Shown: in pieces, positions 7,470 to 14,326 of the stretch | Layout: each line of letters begins with the position of its first letter | How positions within the stretch are numbered: the stretch's first letter is position 1 | Notes under the pieces: generated by a model | What the model saw: the letters and a program-made list of their open reading frames with translations, nothing else | Database searches by the model: none | Told to the model about the DNA's origin: nothing | Made by a program: the position numbers and the translations under genes | Source: UBA4416 sp031539425 | GTDB taxonomy: Bacteria > Bacteroidota > Bacteroidia > B-17B0 > Aurantibacillaceae | Direction: 5' to 3' | Assembly (NCBI GenBank): GCA_031539425.1 | Contig: JAVKLI010000108.1 | Coordinates: 1 to 18,673, forward strand | DNA: 18,673 nucleotides

Positions 7470-9365
7470 ATGAATAGATTTTTGAAACCTAAACCTTATT
7501 TAATTTTTCTTATCATTCATTCATTTAATAATCTTGCTCAAGATACTTTAAAAACCGCATCGTTAGAGGTAGAGCTTATGATGCATAAAATATGGGCCTT
7601 ACAAAAAAATAAAAATTTAATAATTATAGATAGCAATATTAAACAGTATTACCATCATCAATCTATGGTTAATTTATTATCAGAACAAACACCAGGGTAT
7701 ATAAAACAATATGGTGCTGGTAATATTGCTAATATTTCTATTAGAGGATCCAACGCTAGTCAATCTAGCATATTATGGAATGGTTTAAATATTCAAAATG
7801 CAGCTTTGGGTCAAAATGATATTAGTTTATTACCATCTTTTTTATTTGAAAATGTAATGCTGGAACTTGGCGGAAACAGTAGTTTTAATGGGAGCAGTGC
7901 TATGGGCGGTTCTGTTTTATTATTTAATCAATTAAAAGTTAATAAAGCAGTTAGTGTTTTTATAAGTCAATCAATAGGGAGTTTTTCAGCCTACAAAACA
8001 AATATTCAAACGCAGTTTGTAATAAACAAAACTATTTTGTCTTTAAAAATGTACCATCATTCATCATTAAACAATTTTAATTACATCTACAAAACAGGTA
8101 ACGATTTAGTTGAAAAAGAAATGCATCATTCGGCTTACAACACACAGGGGATATTAGGAGAAATAAATTATTTAACAATACCTCAACATACAATTAATGT
8201 GAGAGTGTGGTATAACAAATATGATAGAGAAATACCAAAATTTGACGCCATACTATCACATCAAAATCAAATAGATGAAAGCTTTAAAACCAATATAGAA
8301 TGGGCATTTCAAAGAGGAATATATGCTTCAAATTTAAAAACTGGCTATTTTTATGATGTGTTAATTTTTATAGATTTATTGGCTAACATTAATAGTACTA
8401 ACTATCAACATACATATATAGCCGATCAGGGTAACACGCTAAAGTTTAAAACGTCCAATATTTATTTTGGTACTACCGCAAGTATGTATCAATCTAAGCA
8501 TACCAATCAGTACAACCATCAACTTAATAAATTAGCATTTTTTGCTGCATTTGATCAATCTATGTTTCAATCAAAATTAAATTACAATGTAGCTGTAAGA
8601 AAAGAAATTTCAAGTCTTTTAAATAACCCATTTACAACTAATATTGGGTTAAGTTATGTTATTCATCCTAAATTAAAATTAAACACCCATTTTTCTAACT
8701 CATTTAGGCAACCAACCCTTAATGATTTATATTGGACACCAGGTGGCAACCCAAATTTGATGCCTGAAGAAGCTTATGAATGGGAAGCTTCGGCTAATGC
8801 AACACTTAAAGTTAATCAGCTTGAAATACAATTTAAGCCTACTTATTTTATAAAAAAAACAGCTAATTGGATTATGTGGTTACCAAGTAATGGCTTAATT
8901 TGGAGCCCTAAAAATATTTTAGAAGTTAATACAACGGGTATTGAAACAAGTTCACACATAAAGCTCAATCTCAATAATTTTAAAATTAATGTAGGTTTAA
9001 ACACTTTATATTGTTTATCTATTAACAAAAAATCATTAAACCCTAATGATGAATCTGTTGGTAAGCAGTTAGTTTATACCCCACTTTATTCGGGGCAAAG
9101 TACCATTAATATGATTTATAAAGCTTGGAGTGTGTTAATTTCACAATCATACACTGGTTATGTATATACAAACACTGATAATTCAAATTGGTTAAATCCT
9201 TATTATTTATTGAATTTTAAAACACAACACCATTTTAATTTTTATAAAACAGTTATGTGCTTACAATTTGAAATTTCCAATTTTTTAAATCAATCTTATA
9301 CTGTGATGAATGGCCGCCCAATGCCATTAAGAAGCTTTGAATTAAGTATTGCAATGAGGTATTAA
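7470..9365 (+). CDS. btuB: BtuB-like TonB-dependent cobalamin receptor
   Basis: A 631-residue outer-membrane receptor with a signal peptide (about 1-23, cut near NNLAQ). A plug domain lies at about 55-165 (LLSEQTPGYIKQYGAGN, NISIRGSNASQSSILWNG, SAMGGSVLLF) and a beta-barrel fills the rest, including the TonB receptor segment HFSNSFRQPTLNDLYW near 410-425. The last residues, IAMRY, end in an aromatic as barrel proteins do. The length suits BtuB-type receptors and is far below that of SusC proteins; the carboxypeptidase-like N-terminal domain of SusC is absent. A TonB box is not clear; LEVELMM at about 30 is the nearest candidate. The cobalamin assignment comes mainly from the riboswitch and the DUF4465 gene 15 bases upstream. 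The inner-membrane BtuCDF genes are not in the window. Confidence 0.85.
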   Translation: MNRFLKPKPYLIFLIIHSFNNLAQDTLKTASLEVELMMHKIWALQKNKNLIIIDSNIKQYYHHQSMVNLLSEQTPGYIKQYGAGNIANISIRGSNASQSSILWNGLNIQNAALGQNDISLLPSFLFENVMLELGGNSSFNGSSAMGGSVLLFNQLKVNKAVSVFISQSIGSFSAYKTNIQTQFVINKTILSLKMYHHSSLNNFNYIYKTGNDLVEKEMHHSAYNTQGILGEINYLTIPQHTINVRVWYNKYDREIPKFDAILSHQNQIDESFKTNIEWAFQRGIYASNLKTGYFYDVLIFIDLLANINSTNYQHTYIADQGNTLKFKTSNIYFGTTASMYQSKHTNQYNHQLNKLAFFAAFDQSMFQSKLNYNVAVRKEISSLLNNPFTTNIGLSYVIHPKLKLNTHFSNSFRQPTLNDLYWTPGGNPNLMPEEAYEWEASANATLKVNQLEIQFKPTYFIKKTANWIMWLPSNGLIWSPKNILEVNTTGIETSSHIKLNLNNFKINVGLNTLYCLSINKKSLNPNDESVGKQLVYTPLYSGQSTINMIYKAWSVLISQSYTGYVYTNTDNSNWLNPYYLLNFKTQHHFNFYKTVMCLQFEISNFLNQSYTVMNGRPMPLRSFELSIAMRY

Positions 9366-9532
9366 ACCTGCTAACCTTATTTTAACCTTCACTATTTACG
9401 CCATCATTTTCGGTTTCCATCACAGGTTTATTGTTTACACATGTTAGGCATAATGAGCTTTCCAGTAAATGGGCTCTAAAAATATTTGCTCATCGATACT
9501 TTTTTATACAAAAAAAAAATCTTGCCAAAAAC

Positions 9533-9571
9533 AAAAAAAGAGGCTATCCATTTGGACAGCCTCTTTTTTTT
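9533..9571. terminator. Bidirectional terminator between the B12 operon and groEL
   Basis: AGAGGCTATCC (9539-9549) and GGACAGCCTCT (9554-9564) form a GC-rich hairpin with a 4-base loop. It is flanked by an A-run on the left (9533-9539) and a T-run on the right (9564-9571), so each strand reads hairpin then U-tract. The single imperfect pair is A/C on the plus-strand RNA but a G-U wobble on the minus-strand RNA, so it should work slightly better for groEL. It sits 16 bases past the groEL stop and about 170 past the receptor stop. Confidence 0.88.
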
Positions 9572-9587
9572 GAAATTTATTTAAAAT

Positions 9588-11225
9588 TTACATCATTCCG
9601 CCCATACCACCCATGCCAGGGTTACCCATTGGCATTTCTGGTTTATCTTCTTTTCTGTCAGACAAAACGCAATCTGTAGTTAATAACATAGATGCTACAG
9701 AAGCAGCGTTTTCTAATGCTATACGAGTTACTTTAGTTGGATCAATAACGCCTGCTTTTAAAAGGTTTTCATACTTTTCAGTACGTGCATTAAATCCAAA
9801 ATCGTTCGTTCCTTCTTTTACTTTTTGAACTACTATTGAGCCTTCTATACCGCAATTAGCACAGATTTGACGCAACGGTTCTTCAATAGCTCTACGCACA
9901 ATTTGAATTCCTGTTGTTTCGTCATCATTAATACCTTTTAGTTTTTCTAAAGCAGATATAGCTCTAATGTATGCAACACCTCCTCCTGGTACTATACCTT
10001 CTTCAACGGCAGCACGGGTAGCTGCTAAAGCATCATCCACTCTATCTTTCTTTTCTTTCATTTCAACTTCTGTAGCTGCCCCAACATAAAGTACAGCAAC
10101 ACCTCCAGCTAATTTTGCCAAACGCTCTTGTAACTTTTCTTTGTCATAATCAGATGTTGTAGCTTCTATTTGAGCTTTAATTTGGGTTACTCTTGCAGTT
10201 ATGTCTACTTTTTTGCCAGATCCACCTACTATAGTTGTGTTGTCTTTATCAATAGTAATTTTTTCAGCTTTTCCTAAAAAGGTTAAATCTGCATTTTCAA
10301 GTTTTAGTCCTCTGTCTTCAGCTATAAATGTACCACCTGTAAGTATTGCTATGTCTTCTAACATGGCTTTTCTTCTATCTCCAAATCCTGGAGCTTTTAC
10401 AGCACAAATTTTTAAGTTGCTTCTTAATCTGTTCACTACTAAGGTTTGTAAAGCTTCACCATCAATATCTTCTGCAATAATTAAAAGTGGTTTACCTGTT
10501 TGTACTGCTTTTTCTAATACAGGTAGTAACTCTTTCATTGTAGAAATTTTCTTTTCATAAATTAATACTAATGGGCTATCTAAAACGGCTTCCATTTTAT
10601 CTACATCGGTAATAAAATAAGGCGATATGTACCCTCTATCAAATTCCATACCTTCTACAACTTCTACTGTTGTATCAGTACCTTTTGCTTCTTCAACAGT
10701 AATAACGCCTTCCTTTTTAACTTTAGCCATAGCTTCAGCAATAAGCTTACCTATAGTAATGTCATTATTTGCAGAGATGGTTGCAACTTGTTCAATTTTT
10801 TTATTGTCGTTACCTACATTTTGAGATTGTTTTTTTAGGTTTTCCACTACAGCTTCAACAGCCTTATCAATACCGCGTTTTAAGTCCATAGGGTTAGCGC
10901 CAGCGGCTACGTTTTTTAAACCACCCGTAACGATAGCCTGAGCTAATACGGTAGCAGTTGTAGTACCGTCTCCAGCTGCATCTGCTGTTTTAGAAGCTAC
11001 TTCTTTTACCAGTTGAGCGCCCATATTTTCAATGGCATTAGGTAATTCTATTTCTTTTGCTACAGTTACACCGTCTTTTGTAATGTTGGGAGAGCCAAAT
11101 TTTTTGTCAATAATAACGTTACGCCCTTTAGGACCTAATGTAACTTTTACTGCGTTTGCTAATGCGTCTACGCCACGTTTTAAAGCATCTCTTGCTTCAA
11201 TGTTAAATGTGATATCTTTTGCCAT
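9588..11225 (-). CDS. groL: Chaperonin GroEL (Hsp60)
   Basis: A 545-residue protein with the full GroEL plan: TLGPKGRNV at 29-37, DGVTVAKEIEL at 51-61, the ATP-binding GDGTTTATVLA starting at 85, the apical-domain segment near 190-370, EEGIVPGGGVAYIRA around 410, and the C-terminal GNPGMGGMGGMM tail. It forms the double-ring folding chamber that works with GroES in the cytoplasm, using ATP. It follows groES after 46 bases on the same strand and ends at a clear terminator. The length and all recognised motifs are normal, with nothing unusual. Several antisense open frames across it are by-products of its codon use. Confidence 0.98.
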   Translation of the reverse strand: MAKDITFNIEARDALKRGVDALANAVKVTLGPKGRNVIIDKKFGSPNITKDGVTVAKEIELPNAIENMGAQLVKEVASKTADAAGDGTTTATVLAQAIVTGGLKNVAAGANPMDLKRGIDKAVEAVVENLKKQSQNVGNDNKKIEQVATISANNDITIGKLIAEAMAKVKKEGVITVEEAKGTDTTVEVVEGMEFDRGYISPYFITDVDKMEAVLDSPLVLIYEKKISTMKELLPVLEKAVQTGKPLLIIAEDIDGEALQTLVVNRLRSNLKICAVKAPGFGDRRKAMLEDIAILTGGTFIAEDRGLKLENADLTFLGKAEKITIDKDNTTIVGGSGKKVDITARVTQIKAQIEATTSDYDKEKLQERLAKLAGGVAVLYVGAATEVEMKEKKDRVDDALAATRAAVEEGIVPGGGVAYIRAISALEKLKGINDDETTGIQIVRRAIEEPLRQICANCGIEGSIVVQKVKEGTNDFGFNARTEKYENLLKAGVIDPTKVTRIALENAASVASMLLTTDCVLSDRKEDKPEMPMGNPGMGGMGGMM

Positions 11226-11271
11226 AATATTGTGTTTTTTATTTTAAGGTTTATTTATTATTAATTGTTAA

Positions 11272-11556
11272 TTAAAGAATTGCGTAAATATCGCTTTCAC
11301 GCATTATTAAAAGTTCAGTGCCGTCTACCTGAATTTCGGTACCGGCATATTTCCCGTACAATACGGTGTCACCAACTTTTACCGTTATAGGTTCATTTTT
11401 TTTACCATTACCAACAGCAACTATTTTGCCCTTCATTGGTTTTTCTTTTGCAGTATCTGGAATAATGATTCCTCCTGCTGTTTTTGTTTCTGCTGCTGCA
11501 GGTTCTACTAAAACCCTATCTGCTAAAGGTTTGATGTTAAAATTTGATTTTGCCAT
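11272..11556 (-). CDS. groS: Co-chaperonin GroES (Hsp10)
   Basis: A 94-residue protein of normal GroES length. The start FNIKPLADRVLVEPAAAETKTAGGI contains the PLADRV(L/V) signature and the mobile loop (about 16-32) that contacts GroEL; GDTVLYGKYAGTEI and the end LIMRESDIYAIL complete the family pattern. Seven copies cap the GroEL ring. It is the first gene of a groES-groEL pair. No CIRCE (TTAGCACTC-N9-GAGTGCTAA) operator is visible upstream, so HrcA control is not supported. The nearest promoter-like box on its strand, TAGAATTTG, is one base longer than the consensus spacing, so the start of transcription is uncertain. Confidence 0.97.
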   Translation of the reverse strand: MAKSNFNIKPLADRVLVEPAAAETKTAGGIIIPDTAKEKPMKGKIVAVGNGKKNEPITVKVGDTVLYGKYAGTEIQVDGTELLIMRESDIYAIL

Positions 11557-11782
11557 AATTGTTAAATTAAAATTTGATACTTTTAAGTCTACAAATTCTA
11601 TGCCAATTTAATATGCTTTATTATAAAAGTATTTAAATTGACATTTTTTCTGAATATGTGTTTTGGTTATGGTAAAATTGGCAGTGTTATGTTTTATTTT
11701 GTTGTATATGACGCATCAATAAAAACCGATTTGTTCTGCGATAAATGCCTTTATTTTTTTTCTTAAAAACACCTCTAGTTTG

Positions 11783-11790
11783 TATCTTTG
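11783..11790 (+). promoter_or_regulatory. Candidate distal -7 box (TATCTTTG) in the groES-rplS gap
   Basis: TATCTTTG is an exact TAnnTTTG match on the plus strand, 306 bases before rplS, with a T-rich stretch at the -33 position (TTTC at about 11760-11763). It could give a long rplS leader transcript or a small RNA. The rest of this gap (11557-12095, no recognised gene) holds an inverted GGAAAC/GTTTCC pair at 11842-11879, a 44-codon open frame at 11902-12036, and the proximal rplS promoter and hairpin. Confidence 0.35.
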
Positions 11791-12013
11791 TTTTAGTGTT
11801 AATTGTTTCAAATAAGCGATATTTTAAAGTAAAATTAGAAAGGAAACACTAAGTTTTTCCTTATCAACGCTAAGTTTCCAATCTTTTTGTTACATTTATT
11901 AATGAAACAGCCCTTTTGGTTCATTTTATCCCCTATAAAAAAGACTTTTATACTTGCATTTGTGCCATGTATTTCTTTTTTTAAGTTTATAGGCAGTATA
12001 TTAAAAAAAAAAT

Positions 12014-12021
12014 TAAATTTG
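12014..12021 (+). promoter_or_regulatory. -7 box (TAAATTTG) for rplS
   Basis: TAAATTTG followed by GCAGCC is a very typical Bacteroidota promoter end (TAnnTTTG, then a G/C-rich start site). It places the start near 12027 and gives a leader of about 70 bases that contains the hairpin at 12030-12071. Confidence 0.6.
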
Positions 12022-12029
12022 CAGCCTCA

Positions 12030-12071
12030 TTTTTAAGCCGCTGATTGCACGGTGCAGTGTATGCTTAAAAA
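12030..12071 (+). promoter_or_regulatory. Leader hairpin upstream of rplS (possible L19 autoregulatory element)
   Basis: TTTTTAAGC (12030-12038) pairs perfectly with GCTTAAAAA (12063-12071) for 9 base pairs, and the enclosed part has a further apical TGCA/TGCA helix at 12046-12056 around a 3-base loop. The two-part stem with internal loops sits in the 5' leader 25 bases before the rplS start. Ribosomal protein leaders for L19 are known in Firmicutes; this one could play the same role, but no common sequence was recognised. No U-tract follows, so a terminator is unlikely. Confidence 0.4.
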
Positions 12072-12095
12072 TATTTAACTAAAAAACACGATATT

Positions 12096-12446
12096 ATGTC
12101 ATTACTTTTAGATTACGTTAAAAAACAATTAACACCAACTATTAACCACCCTAGTTTTAAGGCTGGTGATACCATTACAGTTCACTATAAAATTAAAGAG
12201 GGTGAGAAAGAAAGGATTCAGCAATATACAGGTGTTGTAATTCAACGTAAAAATGAACAATCTACAGCTACTTTTACTGTTCGTAAAATGTCTAATAGCA
12301 TTGGGGTAGAAAGAATTTTCCCTTTAATGTCGCCTTTTATAGAGAAAATTGAGGTAAATAAAGTAGGTATTGTGCGTAGAGCTAAACTATTTTATTTAAG
12401 AAGCTTAACTGGAAAGGCAGCTCGAATTAAAGAAAAAACACACTAG
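12096..12446 (+). CDS. rplS: 50S ribosomal protein L19 (bL19)
   Basis: A 116-residue protein of standard L19 length. FKAGDTITVHYKIKEGEKER at about 21-40, IQQYTGVVIQRKN at 41-53, the FTVRKMSNSIGVERIFP block at about 60-76 and VRRAKLFYLRSLTGKAARIKE at the end are the family's conserved segments. L19 binds 23S rRNA at the interface with the 30S subunit. In many bacteria it follows rpsP-rimM-trmD, but here it stands alone with its own promoter and leader hairpin, as is usual in Bacteroidota. It converges on pdxH with only 21 bases between the stops, and no clear terminator lies there. Confidence 0.97.
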   Translation: MSLLLDYVKKQLTPTINHPSFKAGDTITVHYKIKEGEKERIQQYTGVVIQRKNEQSTATFTVRKMSNSIGVERIFPLMSPFIEKIEVNKVGIVRRAKLFYLRSLTGKAARIKEKTH

Positions 12447-12467
12447 TTTAAGTGCAACTTTAAAATA

Positions 12468-13112
12468 CTAAGGAGCAAGCCTTTTTATAGCCCATTTTTT
12501 ATTTTTTAGCTTAAATATTATTCTATCGTGAAGTCGATTTTTTCGGCCTTGCCAAAATTCATAATAATTAGCTGCAATGTAATAGCCACCCCAAAATTCA
12601 GGACGTTTGATGTTTTTTTTTGGGTCTATAATTGTTTCGATGTCTATGTAGCGCTTTTCTAGTTCATCTCTATCTTTAATTATTTCACTTTGTGGCGAAG
12701 CCCAAGCGCCTATTTGTGAGGCTAATGGTCTATTTTTAAAATAAGTGTTGCTATTTTTTTTTGGTGCTAAATGCGCTACTCCTTCTATACGAATTTGTTG
12801 TTCTAATTCGGGCCAAAAAAAAGTTAAACATACTTTTGAGTTTTTCTTAATCTCTTGACCTTTTTTAGAGTTATAGTTTGTATAAAAAAAGTATTTAGCC
12901 TTTTCGTAAGCTCTTAAGTATACAATTCGGGATGATGGTTGTAAATTCTTATTTACTGTAGATAGGCAAAAAGCTTGGTAATCTTTAATATCATTTTGTT
13001 GGGCATTTTTTATCCAATTATCAAATAAAAGGATAGGGTTTTTTAATACTGTAGTTTCTAATAAAATATTTTTATTAAAATCACTTCTATCGCTTATCTC
13101 TTGAATTAGCAT
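12468..13112 (-). CDS. pdxH: Pyridoxamine/pyridoxine 5'-phosphate oxidase
   Basis: A 214-residue protein of normal PdxH length. SSRIVYLRAY (about 58-67), YFFYTNYNSKKGQEI (about 72-86), the LTFFWPELEQQIRIEG strand, the WASPQSEII segment, the EFWGG turn, and the C-terminal RKNRLHDR at 190-197 all match the FMN-dependent PNPOx family, the last being its substrate-binding signature. The enzyme oxidises pyridoxine or pyridoxamine phosphate to pyridoxal phosphate with oxygen, using FMN, in the cytoplasm. It begins 15 bases after the PorV/PorQ-like gene on the same strand and probably shares its transcript, a link of position only. Confidence 0.95.
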   Translation of the reverse strand: MLIQEISDRSDFNKNILLETTVLKNPILLFDNWIKNAQQNDIKDYQAFCLSTVNKNLQPSSRIVYLRAYEKAKYFFYTNYNSKKGQEIKKNSKVCLTFFWPELEQQIRIEGVAHLAPKKNSNTYFKNRPLASQIGAWASPQSEIIKDRDELEKRYIDIETIIDPKKNIKRPEFWGGYYIAANYYEFWQGRKNRLHDRIIFKLKNKKWAIKRLAP

Positions 13113-13127
13113 ATTTTATTGATCTAA

Positions 13128-14195
13128 TTATTTTGAATTAATAAAATTAATTTTTAGCGAAAATAAATTGGAATATAATGACCCCGAAAGGTTACTAACA
13201 TTTGTAAGGCAATAATCTAAAGTAAAATAAGGCATTGCTATTCCAATTCCAATATTAGGCTGTGTTGTAGTTGAAGAGTTACCTTTTATATCTGTAACTT
13301 GTTGAAAATTTCCTAAACCAGCTCTAAAGAATAACATATTTTTAAACTGTACTTCGGCTCCTAATCCTAAATCCATACTCCATAAATTAGATTTAATTAA
13401 GGCGTTTCGTTTACCATCAAATGTATTAATCAAATTGCATTCAAACAATACAGAAAAAAGGTTGTTAAAGAAATATGTTGTTTTGGCGCTGCCTAGATTA
13501 AGGCTAGGAGGTGTAACTTCTATGTTATTTTGAGGAATTTCGTTTTTTGTTTTATTAAATGTTTCAATTACATTATTTGACAAAGTATATCGCCAGGCAC
13601 TATATGTTCCTGATGCGTCTTTTAAAATAGCGCCAAACTGCCAAAGTTTTTTGGTATAGTGTAATCCAACATCTGTTCCAAACCCCCAGCAATTTCCAAA
13701 ATCACCAATAGTGCGGCGTATTACCTTTAAATTAGCGCCAAATGATAAGCCATCTATTGTAGAAATGTTTCGAGCATATGAGCCTATAAAGGCCATATCA
13801 ACAGCACTAAATAAAGTTATTTTATTGTAATTTACATTTCCGTTTCTATCAATTAATTCTGTAGTATTCATAATATTATCTACGCCAAAGCGTAGTACTG
13901 ATAAAGCTACTGTTGAATTAGGGTCTATTTTTTTTGAAGCAGCTAAGTAATCATATTTAGCAATACCTGCAAAATATTCGGCATGCATTAAACCTAATTC
14001 ATAATTATGAGCTTGCTTTGCAAGTCCTGCTGGATTCAAATAGGCAGCGGTTATATCTGTTGCTGATGCAACGTTGGCATTTGACATAGCTAACGCTCTG
14101 GCACCCACACCAATTTTTAAAAATTCATTGCTATATTTATTAACCTGCGCAAATATAGGTGTAGCGTAGATAATAAAAAAAATTAGATGTTTCAT
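13128..14195 (-). CDS. PorV/PorQ family outer-membrane beta-barrel protein
   Basis: A 355-residue protein with a short signal peptide (1-16, cut before Q in IFAQ). Residues about 22-60, EFLKIGVGARALAMSNANVA followed by TAAYLNPAGLA, are the signature of the PorV/PorQ (UPF0164, FadL-like) family, and the alternating hydrophobic strands that follow fit a beta-barrel. True PorV (LptO) is the shuttle protein that delivers T9SS cargo to PorU; the EFLKIGVGARA start is more typical of PorV/PorQ paralogues than of PorV itself, so the exact role is open. It is preceded by a 31-codon ORF whose TGA overlaps its ATG, and by the AddB-like gene, and followed 15 bases on by pdxH. porU is in this window but about 8 kb away. 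Confidence 0.85.
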   Translation of the reverse strand: MKHLIFFIIYATPIFAQVNKYSNEFLKIGVGARALAMSNANVASATDITAAYLNPAGLAKQAHNYELGLMHAEYFAGIAKYDYLAASKKIDPNSTVALSVLRFGVDNIMNTTELIDRNGNVNYNKITLFSAVDMAFIGSYARNISTIDGLSFGANLKVIRRTIGDFGNCWGFGTDVGLHYTKKLWQFGAILKDASGTYSAWRYTLSNNVIETFNKTKNEIPQNNIEVTPPSLNLGSAKTTYFFNNLFSVLFECNLINTFDGKRNALIKSNLWSMDLGLGAEVQFKNMLFFRAGLGNFQQVTDIKGNSSTTTQPNIGIGIAMPYFTLDYCLTNVSNLSGSLYSNLFSLKINFINSK

Positions 14196-14287
14196 ATAAA
14201 TTCAAAATTAGAGTTTATTTGTTTAAACTTTTTTTTTTTAAATTCTTTAACATAGTCGTTTCTGTTTTTTAAAGAAGATTTTTTCAT
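14192..14287 (-). CDS. Possible 31-residue basic ORF coupled to the PorV/PorQ-family gene
   Basis: ATG at 14287-14285 opens a 32-codon frame ending in TGA at 14194-14192, which overlaps the ATG (14195-14193) of the PorV/PorQ-family gene as ATGA, the classic arrangement for translational coupling. The product is Lys/Phe/Asn-rich, starting MKKSSLKNRNDYVKEF, with four lysines encoded across an 11-A run. There is no known family and no membrane segment. In DNA this AT-rich a frame of this size can arise by chance; the stop-start overlap is the only real support. Confidence 0.3.
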   Translation of the reverse strand: MKKSSLKNRNDYVKEFKKKKFKQINSNFEFI

Positions 14288-14326
14288 GTTTTAAAAGCCT
14301 TTAATTTCTTAATAAAAAAAACAGCA

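Noticed and set aside
9431..9679. An 82-residue plus-strand open frame starting after the B12 receptor gene
   Set aside because: It crosses the bidirectional terminator and runs antisense into groEL; the sequence looks like no protein and the coverage is explained by the convergent genes.
10201..11247. Several plus-strand open frames opposite groEL (10201, 10627, 11032)
   Set aside because: These are antisense by-products of groEL codon use, with no start signals or recognisable domains.
11557..11700. CIRCE/HrcA operator upstream of groES
   Set aside because: No TTAGCACTC...GAGTGCTAA inverted repeat, even degenerate, was found.
12447..12467. Terminator between convergent rplS and pdxH
   Set aside because: TTTAAG...CTTTAAA is short, AT-only and imperfect, with no U-tract that would make it convincing.
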